The notes under the pieces: model-generated
Seen by the model: the letters and a program-made list of their open reading frames with translations, nothing else
Told to the model about the DNA's origin: nothing
The model's database searches: none
Source: CAVOGJ01 sp963695405
GTDB lineage: Bacteria > Planctomycetota > Planctomycetia > Pirellulales > Pirellulaceae
Length of the DNA stretch: 64,000 nucleotides
Assembly (NCBI GenBank): GCA_963695405.1
Contig: CAVOGJ010000003.1
Coordinates: forward strand, 1,116,001-1,180,000
Direction of reading: 5' to 3'
In this document: piece after piece, positions 8,174-18,926 of the stretch
Numbering within the stretch: the first letter of the stretch is position 1
Layout of the letters: each line of letters begins with the position of its first letter
Made by a program: the position numbers and the translations under genes

Positions 8174-10702
8174 CTAGACCCACGTCCCCTCGGTCGACAA
8201 CACGTAATCGAGCGCCGAGACATTCAGGGTATTGACGCCGCCTTTGCTGCCATCGATGGTGACCTCGTCGAAATTCTCGGCTCGACTAAAGAATCCACCG
8301 CCGCTGAGATAGCCGTAGCCATCACGCCCGTAGAAAAGATCGTTGGCTGCCGAGTCAAAAAGAAACGCCCGGTCGGTCCCGCCATTGTTCGCATAACCAA
8401 TGACCTGATCGAACCCCTGCGCGTTGTTGTAAAATAGCCAGGCCGAATCACGCATCACCGCGTAAGTGCCATATGCCTGGTATACATCATTGCGAGCCGA
8501 GTCATACATGTATGCATAGTCGACGCCGCCATTCTTGGCATACGTGTAGACACGATCAAAATTATGCACTTGGTTAAAATGCTCGTAGTTCGCCCCCCGC
8601 AATTCGCTGAACGATTCTCGGCCATAGAAACGATCGTCGCCTGCCGAGTCGGTCAGGTAGGCATAGTCAATTCCACCGTCGAACCCGTAGCCAAAGACGC
8701 GATCAAAACCGCTCGCGTAATTGAAGTACGATACTGCCGCATCTTGCATCACACTGTAAGTGGGGAAGCCGAAAAAATTGTCGCTGCCCGGCGTGTCATA
8801 GAAGAACGCATAGTCCTCGCCACCCTGGGTGGAATAGCCGAAGTTCCGTTCAAATCCTTCCATATACGTATAGAATTCGAAGTTGTTGCCGCGAATGATG
8901 CTGAAGTCTTTCCGGCCGATAAAACGGTCGTCTGTGGGCCCGTCGTAGACATACGCGCGATCGTTGCCGCCGGCCAGCGCGTAGGTGTAAAGGCGATCAA
9001 AATTCGAGATGTAATGGTTGTAGTTGGCACTGACCAATCGTCCCCACGTGGGGTGGGAGATCATGTCGTCGTCAAGCGTGCCGTCGTAGAGATAGCCATA
9101 ATCGGCGGCGCCACTCTTCAGATCCACGGTCACATTCTCAAAATCCTTGCCGCTCACGGAATATCCACTGCCGGTCAGCGTCATATCGGCTTCACGGATC
9201 GTGGCAATATCGTCACCGTTCGTCGCCACCACGTTGAAGGTGTCAACGCCGGCGCCCGCCTTGGTCGCGATCGTCTTATAGGTCGCCCCGTTGAGGTCAA
9301 ACACCTGGGAATTTACGGTCAACCTGTGCACGTTCCCCACCGTCAACGCAAACGTATCGTTGCCGCCGGTACCAAACGCCGTCACGGTCGAACCGTTGAA
9401 TTCCAACACGCGGAACACGGCAAAATCATTGTCTGCATACGTTTGCCCCGCCACCGCATTGACGACGTACGAATTCACGCCCCCCGTACTGACGCTGGCG
9501 CCGAGCGACGGCAGTTGGTAACGCACAGTGGACGTCGCACCACCCGTCGCCGTGAGCAGGTAAGCCCCGCTGGCATCTGACGTCGTCACCGTTTCACCGG
9601 CGTCCAATACGCCGTTATTGTTGGCGTCAAGGTAGACGTTGTAACCCGACAGACCGACATCCTCGCCGTCTTGCGTTCCATTCTGATTCGCGTCATGAAA
9701 CACGACGCCCGTGATGTCCGCAGTCGTCGGGATCGAGGAGGTGTCGAGATCTAACTTCTCGTTCTCAGTTCCAATGGTCACGGCCCCCACGACAAAAGGA
9801 GCGGTGAGGGAGCCACCGGACGCCGTAACGGTGTAGTTGCCCGCCGGCAGTTCGAGTTGATAGCCGCCCGCCGTCATCGTGGTGGTTGAATAATTGGCTG
9901 CCCCATTACTGGCCGTGATCGTGATGCCCCCTGATCCCTCGCCATTATCGTAAAAACCGTCGCTGTCGCTGTCGGCAAAGACCACGCCGAGCAACTTGGG
10001 ACCGGCGTAGTTGCCGCGATAGCCAAAGTCCTGTGTCACTACTAGTGGCCCTACGTCACCGAAGGTCGCCGGTTCGCTTTCCACGATCGAAATTCCGACT
10101 TCCAACCAATCCGCATTCATCATGTTGATTCGATGTCCGGCCGGCTCCTGCAAACCTGTGTCGGTATCGCCCCAATCAATCGCAAATGCGGCGTGACCAT
10201 GAAATGGCGATTCGGTATAGGCAAAAACATTTTCGCCAACGCTCACCGAACCGAACCAGTTGTAACCGGCGTCAACGACCCGCTCGAGCAACGGCGACTC
10301 GCCAGGGAGTTGATGCGATTGCGTATTGTTGGAAATCATCAACCCGTTGTGCGCTGTGGCGGCGTCATAGAGGGCGGACGACCAGGCCAATGGTGGAGCT
10401 GCGACAAGCGATTCCCATTGGCTGAAAAGGACGGCCGGGTCCGTTCCGAAATAGCCCGTCGCCAGATTCACGTCCGCGTCGCGCGAGACGAAATAATTGG
10501 GATCGCCTTCGTCGGTGCTGAGAAAAAGCACATCCAACTCGCCGGCCGGATCCATCCGCATCCGGTTGAGATGTTCCATCATCTCTTGCTCCATCCCGCT
10601 CGGATCAAAGGTCAGCATGCGACGCGATTCGAGCTCTTCCGATCGAAGTCGAAGACCTCCCTGACGGCGAATTTTCTTTCCCTGCTTTCCCAAGAACCTC
10701 AT
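8174..10702 (-). CDS. Large secreted CAP (SCP/PR-1) domain protein with C-terminal repeats
   Basis: An 842-residue exported protein. The N terminus is basic and carries LRLRSEELESRRML, the motif that marks many planctomycete surface or secreted proteins. A CAP domain spans about residues 40-230 (HLNRMRMDPAGE, SVGENVFAY, GHRINMMNADWLEVGIS). Next comes a prealbumin-like region and an SdrD-B-like module with Ca-binding character (FHDANQNGTQDGEDVGLSGY, DANNNGVLDAGE). The C-terminal third consists of about six aromatic and Asp-rich repeats of roughly 47 residues. ATG 10702 is preferred over 10720 because AAAGGTG lies at good spacing. The role is unknown; cell-surface binding is an inference. Confidence 0.85.
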   Translation of the reverse strand: MRFLGKQGKKIRRQGGLRLRSEELESRRMLTFDPSGMEQEMMEHLNRMRMDPAGELDVLFLSTDEGDPNYFVSRDADVNLATGYFGTDPAVLFSQWESLVAAPPLAWSSALYDAATAHNGLMISNNTQSHQLPGESPLLERVVDAGYNWFGSVSVGENVFAYTESPFHGHAAFAIDWGDTDTGLQEPAGHRINMMNADWLEVGISIVESEPATFGDVGPLVVTQDFGYRGNYAGPKLLGVVFADSDSDGFYDNGEGSGGITITASNGAANYSTTTMTAGGYQLELPAGNYTVTASGGSLTAPFVVGAVTIGTENEKLDLDTSSIPTTADITGVVFHDANQNGTQDGEDVGLSGYNVYLDANNNGVLDAGETVTTSDASGAYLLTATGGATSTVRYQLPSLGASVSTGGVNSYVVNAVAGQTYADNDFAVFRVLEFNGSTVTAFGTGGNDTFALTVGNVHRLTVNSQVFDLNGATYKTIATKAGAGVDTFNVVATNGDDIATIREADMTLTGSGYSVSGKDFENVTVDLKSGAADYGYLYDGTLDDDMISHPTWGRLVSANYNHYISNFDRLYTYALAGGNDRAYVYDGPTDDRFIGRKDFSIIRGNNFEFYTYMEGFERNFGYSTQGGEDYAFFYDTPGSDNFFGFPTYSVMQDAAVSYFNYASGFDRVFGYGFDGGIDYAYLTDSAGDDRFYGRESFSELRGANYEHFNQVHNFDRVYTYAKNGGVDYAYMYDSARNDVYQAYGTYAVMRDSAWLFYNNAQGFDQVIGYANNGGTDRAFLFDSAANDLFYGRDGYGYLSGGGFFSRAENFDEVTIDGSKGGVNTLNVSALDYVLSTEGTWV
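8262..9110 (-). repeat. About six ~47-residue protein repeats in the CAP protein
   Basis: Each unit follows the pattern D-Y-A-Y-x-YDS-x-x-ND-x-F-x-GR ... x-GFDRV-x-x-YA-x-x-GG. The copies are diverged at DNA level but regular in length, and each contains one aromatic-rich strand pair and one GG-D junction. The pattern suggests a stacked beta structure; I do not recognise a named domain. Confidence 0.7.
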
Positions 10703-11219
10703 GAGCACACCTTTTTCCATGGCATTTCAACCGTGATCATAACGCGATTTCCTCAGGAGCGCAAATACGGCGCTCATCCAGCTGAAACGTACTATGCAGT
10801 CGCCTAGTAGAGAGCTTGTCGAGCAAAAAGTGGGAGAGATTCTTTGTTTGGTAGCGAAGATTCCCCCAGTTCTGTTGCGGGCTGTGCGGCTCTTAGCGGT
10901 CGTGAGGTGGTCTGCTCACGGCCTTCATCAAGGTCACCATTCGCATGGAGCGTCCCCAGAAGAGAACGCCTCGGGAGAACCGGCACCTTGGCAGTCCAGG
11001 CATTCCACGCGATTGGGGCACTTTGCCTTAGTCAAGCCACACCGCGGTAGCAGCAGTAGCAGACAACCACCGAGCAGCGGCCCGCGTGACGGGGGCATCT
11101 TGCCAGTCAACTCACACCGTGGCTGCGGCACTAGACAAGTCGTACGATGGCAAGGTGCCACCCGCCGCAGGAAAAAGCCGCCCTGGCCTGCCGGCAACAA
11201 GGCCAAGTACCGCGGCTGC
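10703..11219. other. 517-bp intergenic region upstream of the CAP gene
   Basis: This follows the DUF4340 gene and precedes the CAP gene on the minus strand. A long plus-strand frame crosses it but runs antisense into DUF4340 and has no domain. The CAP promoter is expected here, but I cannot place it. Confidence 0.4.
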
Positions 11220-12845
11220 TTATCTGAGCGGCGCCGGCTGTTCCGGCTCGGCACCCTCGCGTTTCAGCCCTTCGTCCTCCAGCTTGCGGAAGGCGTCGAT
11301 TCCGAATCCCTCCTCCGCGGTGCCCTCCTGTGTCTCGATGACGTCGACGCCCGCGAGATGGATGTCCTTGTAGACATCCTCCGAAATCACGTAGTACCAA
11401 TCGGCGAATCGCAAATTGAGTTCGTCGACCTTGTCCTGCGCCTTTTTCTTTTTCTCGGCGTACTCATCGAGCTTCCGCTGGTTTTCCGTGATGATCCGAT
11501 CCCGTTCTGCCTGCTCTGCCGCAGCGGTCTCCGACGTTTCGGATTCGGACGACGCGGCATCAAGTGACTCGGATGGGTCAACTGATGCGGACGTATCTTC
11601 AGGCTGTGCATCGGTAGTGGCACTCATGTCGGGTTCGGCCGGACCAGCCGGTTCGGGGACCTCCTCCAATTCCGGTCGTGGAAAACTGGCGTCATCAACC
11701 GACGCGGTAATCATGACATATCGGTTGAGCTTGCTTTCGTCTCCCTCCGTTTCGGCACCGGCGACTTGCCCAAAGCGAAGCGTGTAGTTCACACCCTCCT
11801 TCGTGATCACGGTCACCTCGCCGTCCGTAGATGCAATCCCCAGGGAGCCATCGGTATTGGGTCGCGGGTAGAAGCCGCGACCGATCAACGACTGGGCGCC
11901 CTCCCTGTCCTGCCACAAGACGTCCTCTCCCCCTTGCAAACCGCGTCGCAGGCCATCTGGTTTGGCGTTGACGTCGATGATCTTGAGGTCCGCCAGCTTA
12001 TTCTTCATTTCGTCCAAGCGAGCCTTATCGAGTCCCTCATTTTCCAGCAATTGGGTCGATCGCAGTCCGTCGGGACCGGCTTCACTCAGCTCCTGCAATT
12101 CCCATTGGGCATCATCCGCGTTCCAGCGAACCCGGACCCGCGACCGCTCTTCTAGCTCGGGACGAATGCGCCCATCGGCCGTCAGTGTTGGCGCGACCGA
12201 GTAATCGAAGATAACCATCTGCTCGATATCGATAGGATTGAGCGCCAGCACATCCTGCTCGATCCAATCCTGGAACTTCGTGGACAGGTTGTCGGGATTG
12301 ATCTTCACGGTGTAGACACGATTCTGCTTAGGAATCCGCACATACCGCTGCTCGTCTTGCCCCTTCACTGGTTTACCGATCAGCAATTCGACCAACCGTT
12401 TTCCCTTGGCGTCCTGAAGGCGCACGAGCTTGCCCATATCTTCGTCCGCCGCGGCCGCGTTCTCCTCGGTCGTATCGAGGACCCCGTAAGTTGCATGGTC
12501 CTTCACTTCATCGCTGGCCACGTTCAACACGGTGAGATCGATGAACATGGTGGCAGCCGCTTGCAGATTCTCGGTGGCGTCAGCAGGGTAATCCTGATGC
12601 GAAGGGATCACCCAGACCCCGTTCTTCTTGGCGACCTCGAATGTCGTCAGCGCGGTCCCCAATTCGTCGGCTTCGACGACGGTCAGACTTTCGGCCGCTT
12701 CGGGATCGGTAAAGTCGGCAAAGAGCGGTTGCCCAACCAGATCGGGGGTTTCCACACCCACTCGACCAGGTCGACCAAGCACGGCCGCGGAAACGGCGAA
12801 GACCCCGCACAACACGAAAATCAGCGTCTTTGTTGTCTCACTCAT
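11220..12845 (-). CDS. DUF4340 domain membrane-anchored protein of a Gld-type ABC system
   Basis: A 541-residue protein with one N-terminal transmembrane helix (TLIFVLCGVFAVSAAVLG) and an extracytoplasmic region matching DUF4340 (SLTVVEADELGTALTTFEVAKKNGVWVIPSHQDYPADA; LVELLIGKPVKGQDEQRYVRIPKQNRVYTVKI). Long Pro/Glu/Ser-rich and charged coiled-coil segments follow. DUF4340 proteins are usually encoded last in operons with a GldA-like ATPase and a GldF/GldG-like permease, as here. Their role is unproven. ATG 12845 was chosen because the TM helix follows directly; the frame extends upstream to 12896. Confidence 0.85.
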   Translation of the reverse strand: MSETTKTLIFVLCGVFAVSAAVLGRPGRVGVETPDLVGQPLFADFTDPEAAESLTVVEADELGTALTTFEVAKKNGVWVIPSHQDYPADATENLQAAATMFIDLTVLNVASDEVKDHATYGVLDTTEENAAAADEDMGKLVRLQDAKGKRLVELLIGKPVKGQDEQRYVRIPKQNRVYTVKINPDNLSTKFQDWIEQDVLALNPIDIEQMVIFDYSVAPTLTADGRIRPELEERSRVRVRWNADDAQWELQELSEAGPDGLRSTQLLENEGLDKARLDEMKNKLADLKIIDVNAKPDGLRRGLQGGEDVLWQDREGAQSLIGRGFYPRPNTDGSLGIASTDGEVTVITKEGVNYTLRFGQVAGAETEGDESKLNRYVMITASVDDASFPRPELEEVPEPAGPAEPDMSATTDAQPEDTSASVDPSESLDAASSESETSETAAAEQAERDRIITENQRKLDEYAEKKKKAQDKVDELNLRFADWYYVISEDVYKDIHLAGVDVIETQEGTAEEGFGIDAFRKLEDEGLKREGAEPEQPAPLR

Positions 12846-12902
12846 CACACACCCGTTTCCCAGACAATGGAGTTTCTCGCACCGAGCCGGCAGCAAAACC
12901 TG

Positions 12903-15900
12903 CTACCGCAAGCGGCTGGCTGCCACCCCTTCCTTTTCGCGTTTGCGGCGATAATGCCATACAAGCAGTCCCATCAGCAGCGGTGGGATGGGAGGTAGCA
13001 GGCCGGCCAATCGTTTGTAACCGGTTTGTACGCGGCGAATACCCAGCTCCATATCGCGCTCGATCTTCTTACGATTTCGATCACGCTCCTGCTCAAGTCG
13101 CGTGACTTCGGCCTCGAACTTCATCTGTTCGTTCTCCATCACGAATGCCTCCCGCTGTTTGGCGGCCATGTAGCGACTGCGAATGTCGGGACCGGCGTTT
13201 CCCGTTGCCGCCTCTTCCTGCAATTGCTTCACCTCTTCCTGAATCTTGCTCACCGTAGCTTGCATCTTTTCCTCTGCTGCCGAGCGCGCCGCCTCGAATG
13301 CCTCCTTAAACTTGGAAGCTTCCTCAAGCGCCTTGCCTCGCGCTTCTTCGGTTTGCAGGTTAACCATCTTGAGTGTGCTATGTCTCGTCTTGCGCTTGCG
13401 AATCTCCAGCAACTCCTGATCGCCGGCCAGGCTATCCAGGATGTTCAGCACAAAGGTGACATTGTCGAATTCCCAGCCAATCTCCTCGTCGGGTTGCGAC
13501 CGCAGGGCCAGAAATTCGGAGCTGAGCAAATCGATATCGCCGACATAGACGACATGCACTTCCGGAGTGCGTTCCGGTGGTTTTTCTTGCGGCTTGTCCG
13601 CTGATCCCTCATCACTCGTCTCGCCCCCCTTGCTGTCCGCTGCCGGTTCGTCATCCGGCTTCGTGGCAGCAGCCGGCCCAGAGACTTGAGCCAGTAGCGG
13701 GCTACCGGCATCCGACATTTGAAACTTGCTTCTTTGTTCACCACGAATGCGGGCGCCCACGATGTATCGTTTCTTCGTATATCCGCTCTTGCGAGCGTAA
13801 TCGAGCATCTGCGGATCGCCCTGGAACTCTTGCAAGGCGGTGAAATCAATCTGTCCCGACTCATCCCCCGTCATGACAAGCGGAGTGAAATCCAACCCGC
13901 GTGTCCCCAGATCACGGACCGCGCCTGGGTAGAGGAACAGCAGCTGGGATAATCCCGACGAGATGGCGTCCTCGCCATTAAAGGCATCGTCGCCGACCCC
14001 GGGGGCATCCGGAGTGATGAACACCCATTCGGGCGTGATATTCGCCACGTTCACTTTGTTCTGATACGGGTTGTAGGCTTGCCAGATGACCTGGGCGTCG
14101 GCGAGTCCCTGGCTCATATCGGACTGCTCACCGGTTACCATATCGATGCCCAGCGCGCTCCATAGCTGGCGAATGTCACCCTTTGGCTCGGGGGGGCCCG
14201 CCCCCGAACATACCCCCCCCCTGCGGTGGTCGCGGCTGGCTGGTCGCCGGCACGCCTCGCATCATAGCCGGGAACGGGTCCTCAAAAATTGCCGTCGGTT
14301 GGCCATTATTGATCGCCGTTACGAGATGGTTGAGCACCGGCTGGGTCAGTGAAGACGGCTGGACAACCATCAGTACGTCGTAGCGGCCGACTTCGAGCGG
14401 AGTGGACAAGTCCACCTCTTCCACATCGTACTGTTTCTCCAGTTCCTGAATGATCAGCTGCTTGGGGCTTTGGCGGAATGTCTGCATATCGAAACCGCCA
14501 AACATCGAAGCGTCGGTTTTGACGACTCCGATCTTACGGCGGGTCGCATTGGCCACCGTCGTGATCGAACGCACGAGCTCATATTCCACCGGAATGCCTC
14601 GGTCGAAGAAAGGAATGATGACGCGCTCCAGACCGCAGGAAAAAGCGGCTCCCAGAAAAAGATCTTCTTGTCGGATGGCCCCTCGATTTTGTGTCATGAC
14701 GGTCTGCGCCGTGATGTTGTATTGGTCCTCGGCCCGCTGCGCTTCTGCGGTGAAGGTGTCCAAATTATCGTTCAGGCGAATTTGCACGTTCGCGCCGGCC
14801 AGTGCGTTGAACTCACGCAGCATGTTGACCACATCGACTTTTGTTTGCACATATTGTTCCGGTACCGAGCCACTCACAAAAGCGTCGATCATCACCGTGT
14901 GGTCGGTATCCAAATCCCGCAAGATCTGCTTGGTATCCGGCGATAGCGAACTGACCTTTCCACTGGTGGCGTCATACCGCAACCAATCGTGGTAGGCGAA
15001 GAACCGGCTGGCACCAAAGGCGATCGCCAACATCGCGATGCCCCGGACCAAATAGTGACCAATCATCGACTTGCCGTCCTTACCGCCAGACCAGTGCCGT
15101 CGGCCAATGAAGATAATGCTCAAATAGATGCCGACAGCGGCGACCAGCAGAAAGAACGACATCGAGGCCCAGCTGATCACACCGCGACCGAAGTCGCTGA
15201 AACGCGACAGATAACTCCACCACGATATCGTCTGGGCCGCACCGCGGGCCGGCACCAGGCTGTCGACATATCGCAGTAGCACCAATGGTGCATTCGCCAG
15301 CGCGCCGAGGATGAAGCTCACGGTGAGATTGCTGGTGAGGAACGATGCGGCCATTCCCAGCGACAGCATAGCGATGCCCATGAACCAATAGCCGATATAG
15401 GTCGTCAGGAACAGGCCGACGTCCACGTCACCCAAGGACAACTGCAGCAGTACCAGAAAATTGGTCAGTTGCGAAAAGAACAGGGCCACCGAAAAGATCG
15501 CGACGGCCGCCAGGTACTTGCCCAGCACAATGTCGATATCGCTCAGCCGGAATAGTGAGTAACAACTCGTCAGTACCTTCGCGTCGTTCCTCGGACCAGA
15601 CGCTCATCGTGATCGCTGGCACAAAGACCAACATGATAAACGGCAAGTATTGGTTTAACTGATCGAGCGTCGCCAGGTTGCGATTAAAAAACTCCTCAGG
15701 CCAAAAGGCACAGCATGAGCCGAGCAACATGAAGACGCAGATAAAGACATATCCGGTCGGATTGCTAAAGTAACCGACGAAATCGCGTTTGAGCACCGCG
15801 AACGAAGCACATTTCGCCTGCTTGATGAACAAACAGATCAAGATGAAAACGGCGGCCACAATGGCGTCAAATACGAGCAACTTGACTAGCTGCATGAAGA

Positions 15901-15916
15901 TTTCAAAACCATTCAT
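12903..15916 (-). CDS. GldF/GldG-type ABC transporter permease fusion, broken by two frameshifts
   Basis: Three consecutive frames (15916 to about 15550, about 15550 to 14185, about 14185 to 12903) are one gene of about 1003 codons. The N-terminal part is an ABC-2 permease like GldF (KRDFVGYFSNPTGYVF, SEERREGTDELLLTIP, then DIDIVLGKYLAAVAIF). The second half is a GldG-like region (DTKQILRDLDTDHTVMIDAFVSG, RRKIGVVKT) ending in a coiled coil and a last TM helix. Dropping one base near 15550 and one C from the C7 run at about 14190-14196 restores a continuous frame (GGMFGGGPPPEPKGDIRQLW). The gene lies between the matching ATPase and DUF4340 genes. Gliding function should not be assumed; such systems occur in non-gliding bacteria. 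Confidence 0.85.
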
Positions 15917-16014
15917 GGTTGCGACTTTTCTTCCCTACCAATGGATCGATGAAAATAGCCGGCATGGCAAACTGTCTCTCGCAAACGCCCCCGGCTCGCA
16001 AACGCCCCCGGCTG

Positions 16015-16758
16015 CTACGAATCGGCCGTTTCCAGTGGCGTCGTCAATTCGCGGAACACTTCGTCCAGGTGTCCACGCCGGGTGAGCTCCGAGATCGGGC
16101 CGTCGTACACTAAACGACCTTCATTGATCACAATCGCCCGCGACGCCATCGCATCCACCTCTTGCATGATGTGCGTCGAAAGCAAAATTGTCTTTTCCTG
16201 CCCCAATTTGAGCAGCGTCTCGCGGACGTCGTGAATCTGATTGGGGTCCAGCCCCGCGGTCGGTTCGTCCATGATCAAGACATCCGGCTCATGCAGTAAG
16301 GCTTGAGCCATCCCTACCCGCTGCCGAAACCCCTTGGAGAGTTTTCCGGCAGGCTTGTAGAGGACGCTATCCAGTTTGCAGAGGCCGATCACATAATCCA
16401 TACGGTCCTGTAACAACTTGGGTGGCATCCCCCGCGAGGACCCAAAAAACTGCAGGTGGCCAAAGGGCGTCATGTCAGGGTACAGCGGACCATTCTCAGG
16501 CAGGTATCCGAGGCGATTGGAGCCGGCGATCCGGTCCGCACCCATGTCGTGGCCGGCAATCCACGCCCTCCCCTCCGATGGCGCCAGATAGCCGGTTAGT
16601 AATTTCATCGTCGTGCTCTTGCCAGCGCCGTTGGGCCCCAGAAAGGCCACGACTTCGCCACGATTCACCTTGAACGAAACGTCCCGACAAGCCGCAAAGG
16701 GACCATAAAACTTCGAGAGTCGCTCGGCCTCGATCATTGGCCTTTGGTTATTCATCAT
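16015..16758 (-). CDS. ABC transporter ATP-binding protein (GldA-like)
   Basis: A 247-residue ABC ATPase with Walker A FLGPNGAGKSTTMKLLTG, a signature region given as LSKGFRQRVGMAQALLHEP, Walker B VLIMDEPTAGLDP and a switch histidine in LLSTHIMQEV. It is the type paired with ABC-2 permeases and is the first gene of the operon ATPase - GldF/GldG fusion - DUF4340. Three near-adjacent ATGs are possible starts (16758, 16755, 16737); the longest is given. Confidence 0.93.
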   Translation of the reverse strand: MMNNQRPMIEAERLSKFYGPFAACRDVSFKVNRGEVVAFLGPNGAGKSTTMKLLTGYLAPSEGRAWIAGHDMGADRIAGSNRLGYLPENGPLYPDMTPFGHLQFFGSSRGMPPKLLQDRMDYVIGLCKLDSVLYKPAGKLSKGFRQRVGMAQALLHEPDVLIMDEPTAGLDPNQIHDVRETLLKLGQEKTILLSTHIMQEVDAMASRAIVINEGRLVYDGPISELTRRGHLDEVFRELTTPLETADS

Positions 16759-17251
16759 CCATTCTCGCTCGTGTCGCTAACTCAGGCCAAGGCGTGTTCA
16801 CCACGCACCTTCATTCGCTGTCCCGTACCATGGCGGTCAACCCAGCGGGCCATGGTACTGATTTCGGACGCCCCGCGCCAGCCATGGCAGACGCCCGACG
16901 GCGGCAAACGCCGCCTTTCCCCATGCCCCACCCAGGGACGTTTACGCATGTTCTCCACTACCAGATGTGAAATACGGGCCCCCATTCCAAAGGGTCGCTG
17001 TCCCTCCTGACAAATCCGTAATCAAAGGGAGTCGCCGCGGGCTCGCGGCTGCGGCTGGCAGCCCCGGTTTTGTCCTCAAGAAGGCCCGACGAACGTGCGG
17101 GCCCAAGGCTCGGTGCACAAACCTCGTAGGAAGGCCGACGCTCCGACAGCCCCTGGAAGGTAACCGCGGGGTGTCGAATTCTTACCGAAAAAACCCGGAA
17201 ACTCAAGACCGTCGCCCGCCGGTCCCTGCACAATGCCCGCAGAGACAACGC
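16759..17251. other. 493-bp intergenic region between nadB and the ABC operon
   Basis: No gene is supported. The short open frames on both strands lack domains. It should contain the nadB 3' end signals and the ABC operon promoter; none is clear enough to call. Confidence 0.4.
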
Positions 17252-18878
17252 CTAGGCCCGCTGGAAGGCCAGGTGCCGTTGCCAGTCGGGATCCTTCGTT
17301 TCGGGGAAATCCGCGCGGAGATGGGTTCCGCGAGATTCCTCCCGCAGCAGGGCGGCTTCCACAATTAAACGCGAGACGAGAATCATGTTCTGCAGTTCCC
17401 AGCCAGATGGGTCTTGAAACTGCCGAGGCAACACCAGCCGACACCAGCCCTCAATGGCCTGTCGCGCCTCCTCCAAGGGCCCCTTTTCTCGTCGGACGCC
17501 CACCGCACGCCACATCAGGCTCTTGAGCGTATTGCGAATGTCGTTCAGGTCGAGTCGTTCGGTTCCTGCGTCGGCCGGCGGGTTGTTTAGCGGCAAGGCG
17601 CGAAGATCATCCGGAATCCGCGCCGCCGCTTGCGAAGCCGCCTCGCCCGCCGTGACGCCATACACAATCCCTTCCAGGAGACTATTGGACGCCAAACGAT
17701 TGGCACCGTGAAGTCCGCTGGAGGTCACCTCTCCGGCCGCCCACAAGCCAGGCAAGGTGGTCCGCCCTTCCTCATCGACCGTCACACCGCCCATCATGTA
17801 ATGGGCACCGGGCCGAACGGGTATGGGATCGCTGGCTATGTCGATGCCGAACTCGCGACACATCTTCGAAATGCCGGGAAAGCGTTGATGAACAAAATCA
17901 TGGTCCAGGTGACTGAGGTCCAGATAGACATTGGGACGACGCGTCTTTTGCATCTGCGTGACGATTGCTTGAGCCACAATATCGCGGGGCGCTGAGTTCC
18001 GCGCGCTCGTCATAATCGGGCATAAAGCGGTGACCGGCCGCGTCCATCAGCCTGGCTCCCTCACCTCGCATCGCCTCGGTAATCAAGCTGCGGCTACTGC
18101 CAGCTATGTAGAGCACGGTAGGATGGAATTGGACAAACTCCATGTCGCGGACCTCCGCCCCAGCGCGAAACGCCATGGCATGACCATCACCGGTCGCTAC
18201 CGGAGGATTCGTCGTTTCCCGGTAAACCTGCCCCGAGCCGCCGGTGCAAAGAATGGTCTGCTTCGCCCAGATGAACGTCTTGCCGTGATGTGGATTCCAA
18301 ACCAATGCCCCTCGACAGACCCCGTCATGAACCAATAGATCGAGCGTGAAGGTGCGTTGCCACATCTGCACGTTTTGAGTTTCCCGAGCCCGCTCAATCA
18401 CGGCGCGCATGATTTCCGCGCCCGTCGCATCTCCTTGAGCATGCAGAATGCGATTGCGACCATGGCCCCCCTCCCGCCCCAACAGCAATTCCTCGCCTGT
18501 CTGGTCGAACTGGGTACCCCAGGCGATCAGTTCGCGAATACGCTCCGGCCCCGCCTGCACCACACGCTCAACGACCGAACGATCACAAAGTGAGCCGCCC
18601 GCGACCAGCGTATCTTCCACGTGTTCCGCAAAGCTATCGAGCGGAGACATGACGCCGGCGATGCCACCCTGGGCGTAGTTGCTGTTCGATTCGCGCCACT
18701 CATCCTTCGTCACGACCAGCACTGACATGGTTGGATCACATGCGATCGCTGCACGTAAACCGGCCAGCCCCCCGCCCGCGACAAAAATATCGGTAAAATA
18801 GTGCGGGATCCGCTTGGTGTCGAACGGCACCAGATAGCGGGGGATGGCAAGACTTCTTGCAGGCAGGGTAACGGCCAA
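17252..18878 (-). CDS. nadB: L-aspartate oxidase NadB, broken by one frameshift
   Basis: Two overlapping frames form one enzyme of about 541 residues that oxidises L-aspartate to iminoaspartate for NAD synthesis. The FAD-binding fold is at the N terminus (DIFVAGGGLAGLRAAIA). Conserved blocks follow: SNSNYAQGGIAGVM, EGGHGRNRILHAQGDATG, MEFVQFHPTVLY and SLITEAMRGEGA. The second frame carries HYMMGGVTVDEEGRT, LPGLWAAGEVTSSGLHGANRL and LASNSLLEGIVYG, then the helical C domain. Removing the extra base at 17993 (between CTC and GCG) joins ERAEL to APRDIVAQAI. The start is TTG 18878, about six bases after a strong AAGGAG. nadA and nadC are not in the window. Confidence 0.92.
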
Positions 18879-18926
18879 ATTCGGCTCCTTGCGATACGCG
18901 CGGGATGGATCGAGAGACGGCCCAGG

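Noticed and set aside
8564..9580. 338-codon plus-strand ORF
   Set aside because: Antisense to the CAP protein gene, with no domain and no ribosome site.
10794..11567. 257-codon plus-strand ORF across the intergenic region
   Set aside because: It runs antisense into the DUF4340 gene and has no recognisable domain.
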